Origin: CALXSC01 sp964493475
GTDB taxonomy: Bacteria; Pseudomonadota; Alphaproteobacteria; Rickettsiales; UBA1997
Direction: 5' to 3'
Assembly: GCA_964493475.1 (NCBI GenBank)
Contig: CAZBNS010000093.1
Coordinates: 1 to 5,633, forward strand
Length of the DNA: 5,633 bases
Both the position numbers and the translations under genes were made by a program. Shown here in pieces: positions 1 through 4,941 of this stretch; position 1 is the first letter of the stretch, and each line of letters opens with the position of its first letter. The notes beneath the pieces were generated by a model. It was not told the DNA's origin and did no database searches. It saw only the letters and a list, made by a program, of their open reading frames with translations.

Positions 1-1331
1 TAGTACGGTAGTTCGTTTGTTGGCACGCTGTCACCCTGCGGAACATCGTCCATCTCGTAAAACCGTGTGGTTGCACCTTCAAAGCCGCATAGAAATTTCA
101 TTGTTCCGATATTCCTTCCCTTGGCAAAGTGAAGCATAGCCGTGCCTTTCGTTTCTTTGTCCGAAAACTCACCTGAATACCTCCTACCGTATTCCTCTGG
201 CCTATAGACAAGGCAAACAATATCTGCCGCCTCTGCTATCTGACCAGATGCCCTAAGCCTGTTCATTGTTGGCTCTGGGTTCTGTTGATCACGGTTCAAC
301 TGTGATAGGGCGATAATCCAAATATCAAGGTCTTTCGCCAGGTTTTTCAACCGCCTTGCAACGTCCCCCATCTGCTGTTCAGCGTTAAGCCCCTTCATGT
401 TCACGTTCAATATCTGTAGGTAGTCAATGACAGCCCCATCAATATTGTGCCGTTTTTTCAGCGTTCTAATTGACGAAATGATGGTATCAATATTTGATGA
501 AGACCTTTCGTCAAAAAACACCCGTTTTCCACTCAGCCGTCCTATACCCGTGTCAAGTTTTCTAAACTGCCTCTCATCCAATCGTCCGTACATGATGGCC
601 GTTGATGGTATCCCCGATTCGGGCGAAAGCATACGGGACACAAGTTGTGTGTTTCTCATCTCAAGCGAAAAGATACCGACACCAGCACCAGCCTTAACGG
701 CGTTGATAACCATCGACAAAGCTAAGGCCGTTTTTCCCTGCGATGTTTCGCCAGCGATGATAATCAAGTCTGATGGTTGAAGGCCGCCTGCCTTGCTGTC
801 AAATTTACTGAATCCTGTTGGATCACCAAGCAACGGCGCATCGCCTTTTGCGTTTGCGTTGACCTGCTCAATAACCTCACCGATAACATCATCAATGGTC
901 TTTATGTGGTCTCCGCCAGTCATGTATAAACCAGATAGCCGTTGTTCGACCTCGGCCATTATCTCGTCTGTCGGCTGCGATTCATCCTCCCCGCATGATT
1001 TCAAGTACAACCCAATGCTTATTAGTGACCTCCTTCGTGCAAGGTCGGAAAGGATTGCTGCGTGTTGGTAAACATCAAACGTTGAATTTCCGATAATATC
1101 GGTCAGCGTCAGAATGTCAACCGTGCCGCCCAATTCTTGATAAACAGTCATCATGTCTGGCCTGTTTCCCCTGTCTGATATATGGCAGCAGGCATCATAG
1201 ATTTTAGCGTGTTCTGGAACAAAGAAACAATCTTGTGTAAGGATTTCCCTTACTTCGTCAAGCTTGCCCCGTTCACCGATAATCGTTCCAAGAACAAGTT
1301 TCTCTATCTGTTTGTTGTGTGGTATTTTCAT
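1..1331 (-). CDS. dnaB: DnaB-family replicative DNA helicase, 3' end outside the window
   Basis: ATP-driven ring helicase that unwinds DNA at the replication fork. The frame opens at ATG 1331 and stays open for 443 codons to the window edge. Residues ~5-105 match the DnaB N-terminal helical domain and ~165-430 the RecA-like motor. Walker A is GETSQGKT (G194-T201, catalytic K200). Walker B is VIDYLQ with D303. The SQLNRDQ motif, the LRASGQIAEAAD motif and an arginine-finger type KGRN (K404, R406) follow in the usual order. Length and motif order are typical and no intein is visible. The last two bases read TA, so the next base decides between Tyr and a stop; the C-terminus is close. The start overlaps the initiator's stop as ATGA, which suggests translational coupling. 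Carrying its own helicase makes the element less dependent on host DnaB. Family assignment is very secure. Confidence 0.96.
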   Translation of the reverse strand, partial: MKIPHNKQIEKLVLGTIIGERGKLDEVREILTQDCFFVPEHAKIYDACCHISDRGNRPDMMTVYQELGGTVDILTLTDIIGNSTFDVYQHAAILSDLARRRSLISIGLYLKSCGEDESQPTDEIMAEVEQRLSGLYMTGGDHIKTIDDVIGEVIEQVNANAKGDAPLLGDPTGFSKFDSKAGGLQPSDLIIIAGETSQGKTALALSMVINAVKAGAGVGIFSLEMRNTQLVSRMLSPESGIPSTAIMYGRLDERQFRKLDTGIGRLSGKRVFFDERSSSNIDTIISSIRTLKKRHNIDGAVIDYLQILNVNMKGLNAEQQMGDVARRLKNLAKDLDIWIIALSQLNRDQQNPEPTMNRLRASGQIAEAADIVCLVYRPEEYGRRYSGEFSDKETKGTAMLHFAKGRNIGTMKFLCGFEGATTRFYEMDDVPQGDSVPTNELPY

Positions 1332-1996
1332 TTGATATTTTTAATAAACGTTATTGCTGTTCGATAAACAGACAGGTATCTGTCGTTTAGTTTTTTATAG
1401 TTCTCCATTTGGTCAAGGGCGGTAGACAGCTTTTCCCTTCCGTACTTTTCAATAAGCGTGTTTAGATTTTCTTCTGTCATCTGTTGGCTTAGTCGTGATA
1501 CGTTAGGGTAGTTGGTTTTTAGCCAATGGTTGAAAATTTGAAATTTCGTTTGCTCACCTACTTCTTTACCTTCTTGTCTTTCTTTTTCTTCTTCTCTTTC
1601 TTCTAATGTGTTTTTCTGCTGTTCTTTTGCTGTCTTTCTGCTGTTCTTCTGCTGTCTATTCTGCTGTTCTTCTTGTTGGTATAAATCATAATTAACTATC
1701 GTAACTAACAGACACACATTGTTTTTGTGTTGTATAATCTGCTGTTCTTTTTCAAGGTCATTCAGGAAAGACCGAACCTTTGTCCTTGACCATCTCCATC
1801 TGTCTGATAATTCAACCTCGCTTCTTGCCACCTGCCCTCTGTTGACATCTATCTTAACTCCACGCTTGTAAAAGAATGACTTATTAAAGTTTGCAAGTAG
1901 TAGTAAATCAACCCATGCTTGACCCCTTGAAAACTGCTCACACTTCCAAAGGGGGTTTTCGGCTATCCGCCGATGCAATTTAATCCAGCCGTCCAT
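1328..1996 (-). CDS. Phage replication initiator with N-terminal winged helix (lambda O / DnaD-like role)
   Basis: 222 aa. The N-terminal ~105 residues (beginning MDGWIKLHRRI, with a QAWVDLLLLAN stretch, RGQVARSEVELSDRW and LVTIVNYDLYQ) match the winged-helix domain at the front of many phage replication proteins, including those paired with DnaD domains. Residues ~108-150 form a low-complexity linker rich in Q, E, K and R, encoded by near-tandem 22-23 bp repeats. Residues ~153-222 form a helical C-terminal domain (FNHWLKTNYP to AITFIKNIK) that may contact the helicase. The next gene is DnaB, overlapped by ATGA, which fits an origin-binding and helicase-loading role. The upstream nuclease frame stops two bases before this ATG. 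No Shine-Dalgarno sequence is visible. The role is inferred from fold and position; whether the C-terminal domain is a true DnaD domain is uncertain. Confidence 0.82.
   Translation of the reverse strand: MDGWIKLHRRIAENPLWKCEQFSRGQAWVDLLLLANFNKSFFYKRGVKIDVNRGQVARSEVELSDRWRWSRTKVRSFLNDLEKEQQIIQHKNNVCLLVTIVNYDLYQQEEQQNRQQKNSRKTAKEQQKNTLEEREEEKERQEGKEVGEQTKFQIFNHWLKTNYPNVSRLSQQMTEENLNTLIEKYGREKLSTALDQMENYKKLNDRYLSVYRTAITFIKNIK
1613..1679. repeat. Three near-tandem 22-23 bp repeats in the initiator linker
   Basis: Two adjacent 22-bp units (1613-1634 and 1635-1656) differ at one base. A third, more diverged unit occupies about 1658-1679. The shared core TCTGCTGTTCTT starts at 1615, 1637 and 1660, and a separate fourth core lies at 1738-1749. 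The unit is not a multiple of three, so successive copies are read in different frames (EEQQN, QKNSRK, KEQQK). An AT-rich stretch at ~1680-1740 follows, and a pyrimidine-rich stretch at ~1560-1610 precedes. They could be origin iterons or simply slippage-generated linker DNA. Confidence 0.75.
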
Positions 1997-1998
1997 GA

Positions 1999-2203
1999 TT
2001 ATAACGAATTAGGAATGTAATACCCAGATTCCTCTTTGAAAATAATCCCATCAATATTATAGTCATAAGTATAAAATGTAATGGAGTTTATTGAAGGGCG
2101 CGTGTAGCTTAACGGCACAGTATTAAACAAGTCTGGCAAATAGCAAAAACTACCAGATAAGTCAATGCTTCCACCTATAAGTACGATGTTTATCTCCTTT
2201 TTT
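1999..2203 (-). pseudogene. -1 frame continuation of the putative nuclease gene
   Basis: From the A6 run the -1 frame reads KEINIVLIGGSIDLSG and stays open to TAA at 2001-1999, about 66 residues rich in I, Y, F and S that look like a real beta-rich C-terminal half. It contains no ATG, so independent initiation is unlikely. Its stop lies two bases before the initiator ATG at 1996, as expected for a genuine gene end in a compact operon. If the tract had seven A, the join would read MEKKEINIV and the whole protein would be 162 aa. The break could be a homopolymer sequencing error, a true inactivating or phase-variable deletion, or programmed slippage. I cannot tell these apart from one sequence. 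Confidence 0.68.
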
Positions 2204-2486
2204 CCATATATTTCTGTATGCCTTTCGCATATCCAATAGTTTGAAAAAATGCGCCAATACCTATCTTGTCTTCCTTTAATTCATAAATAGTAATATCAAG
2301 ATATTTTTCAAAATGCTCCCCATCGTAATTAGTCCTTGATATGGTTAATAGGTCAATCCTCCCATATTCGCCAACTGATACTTGCCTCATCATTCGACCA
2401 TCAACGCACAATCCCCTTGATTCTAATTGCTCTTTTGTTGCATTAAAAATGATTTCTTCCAAATCTTTTTCATAAAACTTTTTCAT
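2190..2486 (-). CDS. Putative PD-(D/E)XK nuclease, N-terminal part; frame interrupted at an A6 run
   Basis: As written the frame gives 98 aa ending MEKRR. The pattern fits a PD-(D/E)XK fold: GRIDLL with acidic D45, then after a short insertion IYELK with E69 and K71 (the E-x-K pair), then QTIGY (Q82, Y86), which resembles the Q-x3-Y motif of RecB-type nucleases. The substrate is unknown. The stop comes straight after a run of six A (2198-2203), and shifting to the -1 frame there gives a longer, sensible protein of about 162 aa that ends two bases before the next gene. The full gene is therefore probably 2486-1999. It follows the small HTH gene from a dedicated promoter and is visibly more AT-rich than dnaB. 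Nuclease call is moderate, coding is likely. No close family name recognised. Confidence 0.7.
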   Translation of the reverse strand: MKKFYEKDLEEIIFNATKEQLESRGLCVDGRMMRQVSVGEYGRIDLLTISRTNYDGEHFEKYLDITIYELKEDKIGIGAFFQTIGYAKGIQKYMEKRR

Positions 2487-2541
2487 TCCGATTCTGTTTT
2501 AGTGTTATACTTTTTTGTAAACGTAATTAGCCAAAAAAATG

Positions 2542-2712
2542 TTATAGCAGTTTGCCATATTTACTAAGTATCAACCTCTTCTCTTCATCTGAAAAGCTGT
2601 TATCCTTCATCTTCTTTCCAAATGTGACACGGGTTGTCTTTATTGTTTCGATTAAAGCCTCCTGCTTTACTCCGAACTCATTCATCAATCTTTCCAGCTT
2701 CAGTTTAAACAT
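2542..2712 (-). CDS. Small helix-turn-helix protein (56 aa)
   Basis: A short frame from ATG 2712 to TAA at 2544-2542. It begins MFKLKLERLMNEFGVKQEAL and continues with IETIKTTRVTFGKKM, then SDEEKRLILSKYG. This is the layout of a Cro/XRE-like helix-turn-helix: helix, a short turn at FGVKQEAL, and a recognition helix around TTRVTFGKKM. It consists of little beyond the DNA-binding domain. It is the first gene after the promoter at 2762-2792, with a leader hairpin in between, and is followed by the nuclease frame 55 bases downstream. It could regulate its own promoter or the replication genes. HTH class is likely; the target is unknown. Confidence 0.75.
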   Translation of the reverse strand: MFKLKLERLMNEFGVKQEALIETIKTTRVTFGKKMKDNSFSDEEKRLILSKYGKLL

Positions 2713-2738
2713 TTTTGTTTATTCTTAGTTCAAAAACA

Positions 2739-2753
2739 ACCCCTTATCGGGGT
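2739..2753 (-). promoter_or_regulatory. Leader hairpin between promoter and HTH start
   Basis: A 5-bp stem (ACCCC pairing with GGGGT, 5-base loop) sits in the presumed 5' leader, about 9 bases after the -7 element. A T-rich stretch follows on the transcript (TTGTTTTTG). It could be an operator, a stabilising 5' hairpin or a weak attenuator; the stem is short. Confidence 0.4.
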
Positions 2754-2761
2754 ATGCTTTG

Positions 2762-2792
2762 CAAATATACAACATATAAATCGGTTTGTCAA
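2762..2792 (-). promoter_or_regulatory. Bacteroidetes-type promoter for the HTH/nuclease/replication unit
   Basis: On the minus strand TTG (2792-2790) is separated by 20 bases from TATATTTG (2769-2762), an exact match to the Bacteroides sigma-ABfr -7 element TAnnTTTG with its -33 TTG. It lies just past the terminator T-run at 2810-2803 and about 50 bases before the HTH start codon. It probably drives the HTH gene and everything downstream to dnaB. Confidence 0.75.
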
Positions 2793-2802
2793 TAGGTAGG
2801 CG

Positions 2803-2877
2803 AAAAAAAATCGGGGCGTTTAGGATTTTGGACACCACCCTTTCGGCACGTGCCTTGCTCGTCCATGCGCCCCGATT
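2803..2877 (-). terminator. Rho-independent terminator with a long structured loop
   Basis: A perfect 10-bp GC-rich stem (minus-strand AATCGGGGCG at 2877-2868 with CGCCCCGATT at 2818-2809) is followed by eight T on the transcript (2810-2803, sharing the last two T of the stem). It begins 4 bases after the stop of the 95-aa gene. The 49-base interior holds a second 5-bp helix (2865-2861 with 2833-2829) and a palindrome GGCACGTGCC (2854-2845). Such a long loop is unusual for a simple terminator. Confidence 0.75.
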
Positions 2878-2881
2878 GTGA

Positions 2882-3169
2882 TTACAGCCGTTCAAAGGTG
2901 TTACCGTTGCCCGTCATGACAAAATATTCGCATTGAACAAATTCAGTCTTTCTCAATATTGGCATGGCGGTACCTCCAATCCCAACAATGAACAGACGTA
3001 TCCTGTCCCGTAAATGCTCTGGCTGTTCAACCAACAGTTCATCAAATTTTGAAGTGCAACCCCTTCTGGCAATCTGGTAGAAATTACCAAGTTCAAAGTT
3101 TTTGATAACTTGCTCAAACGGTTTGCTTTCATCCTCCCGTGTTTCTTCAATAATTCTCAATGTGTACAT
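2882..3169 (-). CDS. Conserved-looking phage hypothetical protein (95 aa)
   Basis: Opens at ATG 3169 with MYTLRIIEETREDESKP and an F-E-Q-V-I-K-N-F-E-L-G run, a start I associate with small early proteins of Bacteroidetes phages, often near replication genes. I cannot assign a function. The protein is mixed charged and hydrophobic with alternating beta-like segments (RIRLFIVGIGG, ECEY-like FVQCEYFVMTG near the end), and has no signal peptide or membrane segment. A single Cys pair (C38 and C79) is too sparse for a metal site. It follows ruvC after a 47-base palindromic gap and ends 4 bases before the strong terminator, so it is the last gene of the upstream unit. A minus-strand frame at 2953-3150 is its shadow. 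Confidence 0.72.
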   Translation of the reverse strand: MYTLRIIEETREDESKPFEQVIKNFELGNFYQIARRGCTSKFDELLVEQPEHLRDRIRLFIVGIGGTAMPILRKTEFVQCEYFVMTGNGNTFERL

Positions 3170-3185
3170 TTGTGTATGAATTTAT

Positions 3186-3215
3186 ATATTTGCCACTATT
3201 GGCATTGGTAAATAT
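3186..3215. promoter_or_regulatory. Palindrome between the resolvase gene and the 95-aa gene
   Basis: TGCCA-ctat-TGGCA (3191-3204) is a perfect inverted repeat. It sits inside a looser AT-rich one, ATATTTGCC (3186-3194) with GGTAAATAT (3207-3215), one mismatch. The right half carries TATATTTA on the minus strand, close to a -7 element but without a properly spaced -33. It may be an operator or an mRNA hairpin. Confidence 0.45.
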
Positions 3216-3216
3216 A

Positions 3217-3648
3217 CTACTTTTTAATCAATCTTGATAAGGGGCTGATTTTTTCCATCTTGTAGACTAACATCGCCGCATCCCTCGAATGTTCGGACGT
3301 TCGCCCTTGCCATCCTGTGATGTTGCGGAATGTTTCGGCCGACAACTTGGTGCTGTTATTGCGTGGTGCAACCATTTCAAAGTGTATGCCTTTGTCCGTT
3401 AGGAAGTCTTCCCAGATTGACGCATCCCGCTTGATTGACCCCGCTCCTTGCAACGCCTCTCTGCCCTTGTTTCCAAGCCATTTGCGCAGCCGTGCATCCT
3501 CAACACGTACAAACACCTCCCCGCTTAAATGGAGGGCTAAGACGGCCTCCATTGCGTTGTGGATGAATGTCGTTTCAATGCTGATGAAACCGTGCCTGTA
3601 GACGGCTATCCCCGTGTGCTTGCCTGTGTCGATACCTACGAATGTCAT
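3217..3648 (-). CDS. RuvC-like Holliday junction resolvase (crossover junction endodeoxyribonuclease)
   Basis: 143 aa with an RNase H/RuvC fold. It would cut four-way junctions or branched DNA produced during phage recombination and replication, with two metal ions at the active site. The sequence starts MTFVGIDTGKHTGIAVY, giving acidic D7 on the first strand. VRVEDARLRKW supplies E50/D51, and EHSRDAAML supplies D123 in the C-terminal helix; together these match the spaced acidic residues of RuvC nucleases. The block GAGSIKRDASIWEDFL and the VAPRNNSTKLS region match the phage version common in Bacteroidetes elements. Length fits a phage resolvase without extra domains. ATG 3648 is chosen because the first beta strand begins immediately. 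It is in the same direction as the exonuclease and NinB-like genes, consistent with a recombination module. Confidence 0.88.
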   Translation of the reverse strand: MTFVGIDTGKHTGIAVYRHGFISIETTFIHNAMEAVLALHLSGEVFVRVEDARLRKWLGNKGREALQGAGSIKRDASIWEDFLTDKGIHFEMVAPRNNSTKLSAETFRNITGWQGRTSEHSRDAAMLVYKMEKISPLSRLIKK

Positions 3649-3683
3649 TGTTTTTGTTTTTGTAAAACGTTGGGTTTATATCG

Positions 3684-3695
3684 GTGTTATAAGCC
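3684..3695. repeat. Left arm of a 12-bp inverted repeat flanking the 67-aa gene
   Basis: GTGTTATAAGCC begins three bases beyond the stop codon's far side and is the exact reverse complement of GGCTTATAACAC at 3921-3932. Part of it, with ATAAGCCATT (3689-3698), recurs in direct orientation at 3945-3954. Confidence 0.7.
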
Positions 3696-3697
3696 AT

Positions 3698-3901
3698 TTA
3701 AGAAACGATACCATCACGGTAGAATTTCCTATTAAGATTATAACAAGCGATACACACATCTTCATAAGCACCTTTGTATCGTGTCTTATTTTCATTGTGT
3801 GTATCTATTACCTCCCATTTGTTATTTACACAAATCTTTTGAAACCTTCTTTCGGTGCTTAGACTTGGCATTTCTACTTGTTCATTTATTATTTCAATCA
3901 T
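3698..3901 (-). CDS. Small phage hypothetical protein (67 aa)
   Basis: Opens at ATG 3901 and stops at TAA 3700-3698. The core reads KICVNNKWEVIDTHN, then RYKGAYEDVCIACYNLNR: two short beta-like strands followed by an amphipathic helix. This resembles little one-domain proteins scattered through Bacteroidetes phages, but I know no function for it. C24, C50 and C53 are present without a clear metal-binding pattern. The gene is flanked by arms of a 12-bp inverted repeat (3684-3695 and 3921-3932), and codon use is AT-rich relative to the resolvase gene next to it. It lies 49 bases before the resolvase start. The plus-strand frame over the same region is a shadow. Confidence 0.6.
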   Translation of the reverse strand: MIEIINEQVEMPSLSTERRFQKICVNNKWEVIDTHNENKTRYKGAYEDVCIACYNLNRKFYRDGIVS

Positions 3902-3920
3902 AATTTTAAATATTAAAAAC

Positions 3921-3954
3921 GGCTTATAACACGGTGTATAGCAAATAAGCCATT
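3921..3954. repeat. Right arm and third copy of the repeat upstream of the 67-aa gene
   Basis: GGCTTATAACAC (3921-3932) is the inverted partner of 3684-3695. ATAAGCCATT (3945-3954) is a direct copy of 3689-3698. On the minus-strand transcript GGCTTAT (3951-3945) can also pair locally with ATAAGCC (3927-3921) to form a 7-bp leader hairpin, so two alternative pairings exist. Confidence 0.65.
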
Positions 3955-4012
3955 AAAGTTTGTACTAAATTTGAAAAGTTCGTGCGTGGCTTACTTGCCA
4001 TACACTCGTCCG

Positions 4013-4168
4013 TTACCCTATCACCGCCCTCACCACGGCATCAATGACGTACTCCCGTGCGTGCTTCGTGGTGAACACGGGAACCATCCTGTGCGGGCAA
4101 TTGACGCCCCTGATTTCAGTAGGAATGGCAGCTTCAATGCGCCGCCTTAAATCTTCTTTTTTGTTCAT
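4013..4168 (-). CDS. Small hypothetical protein (51 aa)
   Basis: The best start is ATG 4168, giving MNKKEDLRRRIEAAIPTE, a charged helical opening, followed by NCPHRMVPVF and a second helix HAREYVIDAVVRAVIG. An upstream TTG at 4228 would add 20 residues, but that stretch falls inside a long inverted repeat, so I reject it. The leader before ATG 4168 has no Shine-Dalgarno sequence. I do not recognise a family; the helix-strand-helix outline and basic N-terminus would suit a small nucleic-acid or protein-binding accessory. It lies between the winged-helix gene and the 67-aa gene, in the same direction. Coding is probable because of the ATG, amino-acid composition and position. Confidence 0.55.
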   Translation of the reverse strand: MNKKEDLRRRIEAAIPTEIRGVNCPHRMVPVFTTKHAREYVIDAVVRAVIG

Positions 4169-4192
4169 CGTTCTGTAGTTTAAGTTTTCAAA

Positions 4193-4274
4193 AACGGTTA
4201 CGGCTGCTTGAAAAGTGTTAAAATGCAAATGTTAAAATAAGCATTTAACGAAACATTAACAGCCGTAAACCGTT
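4193..4274 (-). terminator. Long inverted repeat with AT-rich loop (terminator or attenuator)
   Basis: On the transcript the right arm (4274-4260, ACGGTTTACGGCTG region) pairs with the left arm (4206-4193, CAGCCGTAACCGTT) over 14 bp with one bulged base, followed by TTTTTG. The loop is about 53 bases, long for a terminator. It falls in the 138-base gap after the winged-helix gene and before the 51-aa gene, so it may limit read-through or regulate the downstream genes. Confidence 0.55.
4216..4260. repeat. Cluster of TGTTAAAAT-type short repeats
   Basis: TGTTAAAAT occurs at 4216-4224 and 4230-4238, a 14-base period. Inverted relatives GCATTTAAC (4241-4249) and CATTAAC (4254-4260) follow. All lie in the loop of the inverted repeat at 4193-4274. 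They could be protein-binding sites; low sequence complexity is the plain alternative. Confidence 0.4.
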
Positions 4275-4306
4275 GTAAGTTAGTAAAAATTAGAAACATT
4301 TGCAAG

Positions 4307-4534
4307 TTAAATCTTTTCGTAAATGGCAAATTCGCTGTTGATAACCTTGTAGTTGATTTCACCGCTTGAACGCAATTCACGCAGCCTGCGCATGATTGTG
4401 CCGTCCATACACCCAGGGCGTCCAAGGCGTACCCGTACATTCATAACAAAGATAATAGCGTGAAAGGTCTTGTTCATCGCCTCGTATTCAAGCCTAACGG
4501 CATCAAGTACTGAAATTTCTGATTTCTTTTTCAT
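4307..4534 (-). CDS. Small winged-helix-like phage protein (75 aa)
   Basis: ATG 4534 overlaps the stop of the NinB-like gene as ATGA, a tight coupling signal that fixes the start. The C-terminal half reads GRPGCMDGTIMRRLRELRSSGEI in two parts: a short G-R-P turn followed by a T-I-M-R-R-L-R-E-L-R recognition-type helix, then SSGEINYKVI and EFAIYEKI, which form the two strands of a beta wing. This is the usual shape of small phage winged-helix proteins in Bacteroidetes elements. DNA binding is therefore likely. The N-terminal 30 residues are helical. Its role may be regulatory or accessory to recombination; no target can be named. Confidence 0.68.
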   Translation of the reverse strand: MKKKSEISVLDAVRLEYEAMNKTFHAIIFVMNVRVRLGRPGCMDGTIMRRLRELRSSGEINYKVINSEFAIYEKI

Positions 4535-4941
4535 AGCGTGTCGATTAGTGATTCAATTCTAAGGTCTTCCATAGTGGGCAGGCGAACCCCGTGTTCGGCT
4601 GCGGTGTCTGCCTTGATTTGGTCAAGGATAGCGGAAAACTCGTTGGTCTTGAGGTCTGATGTTCCTCCGCTCACGAAGTCCCCGTTAGCCCTGTACGAAC
4701 ATCCAGCGGGGTTATAGCGTTCGCCCCAATATTGGTATATTTCCCGCTCATCGTTCCCCGTTTCGTTGGCCATCAAGCGCACCCACGCCCAGAAAAGTCT
4801 GTTTTGCGGGCTGTTGCGTTTGGGTTTGTCGATGGTGATAGCCCATTGCCCGTCTTTTAGTCGGGTAAGCTCACGGGTGACAAAGGACAGGATGCGGTCA
4901 TGCGGCAGCACCCCGTCTTTCTTTTCAAACCGCAGGGTCAT
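4531..4941 (-). CDS. NinB-like (lambda Orf family) recombination protein
   Basis: 136 aa. Residues ~30-60 read GQWAITIDKPKRNSPQNRLFW, the W-x-I-x-I...QN-RLFW block typical of the NinB/Orf superfamily, whose lambda member binds single-stranded DNA and SSB and assists recombination mediators. The middle contains ERYNPAG and SGGTSDLKTNEFSAILDQI, similar to the S-T-x-x-L-x-x-x-E-F segment near the family's C-terminus. Start ATG 4941 overlaps the exonuclease stop by 17 bases and its own stop overlaps the winged-helix ATG, so three genes are translationally linked. An exonuclease immediately upstream and a RuvC-like resolvase downstream support a recombination function. Family call is good but not certain; related phage proteins with the same QN motif exist. 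Confidence 0.7.
   Translation of the reverse strand: MTLRFEKKDGVLPHDRILSFVTRELTRLKDGQWAITIDKPKRNSPQNRLFWAWVRLMANETGNDEREIYQYWGERYNPAGCSYRANGDFVSGGTSDLKTNEFSAILDQIKADTAAEHGVRLPTMEDLRIESLIDTL

Noticed and set aside
427..1071. Two plus-strand frames (427-780, 793-1071)
   Set aside because: They lie antisense to dnaB, whose minus-strand frame carries every helicase motif; their translations show no domain.
2094..2160. tRNA-like start, GTGTAGCTTAACGGCAC
   Set aside because: It resembles a tRNA D-arm, but no matching acceptor stem, anticodon arm or T-loop follows, and the -1 nuclease frame covers it.
2803..2877. Hammerhead or HDV-like ribozyme reading of the structured terminator
   Set aside because: No CUGAUGA core and no double-pseudoknot pattern could be found; only helices and a GAAA are present.
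2953..3150. Second minus-strand frame inside the 95-aa gene
   Set aside because: Composition and position mark it as a shadow; the longer frame has the better start and ends at the terminator.
3185..3192. Plus-strand TATATTTG, a perfect -7 element
   Set aside because: No TTG lies at the right distance upstream and no plus-strand gene follows; it is part of the palindrome.
3317..3862. Plus-strand frames opposite the resolvase and 67-aa genes
   Set aside because: The minus strand has the RuvC motifs, and the plus-strand proteins are low-complexity shadows.
4198..4440. Minus-strand frame of 80 codons
   Set aside because: Out-of-frame shadow of the winged-helix gene; it also runs through the long inverted repeat.
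4447..4454. Minus-strand TATCTTTG inside the winged-helix gene
   Set aside because: It matches TAnnTTTG but has no correctly spaced -33 TTG and is within coding sequence.
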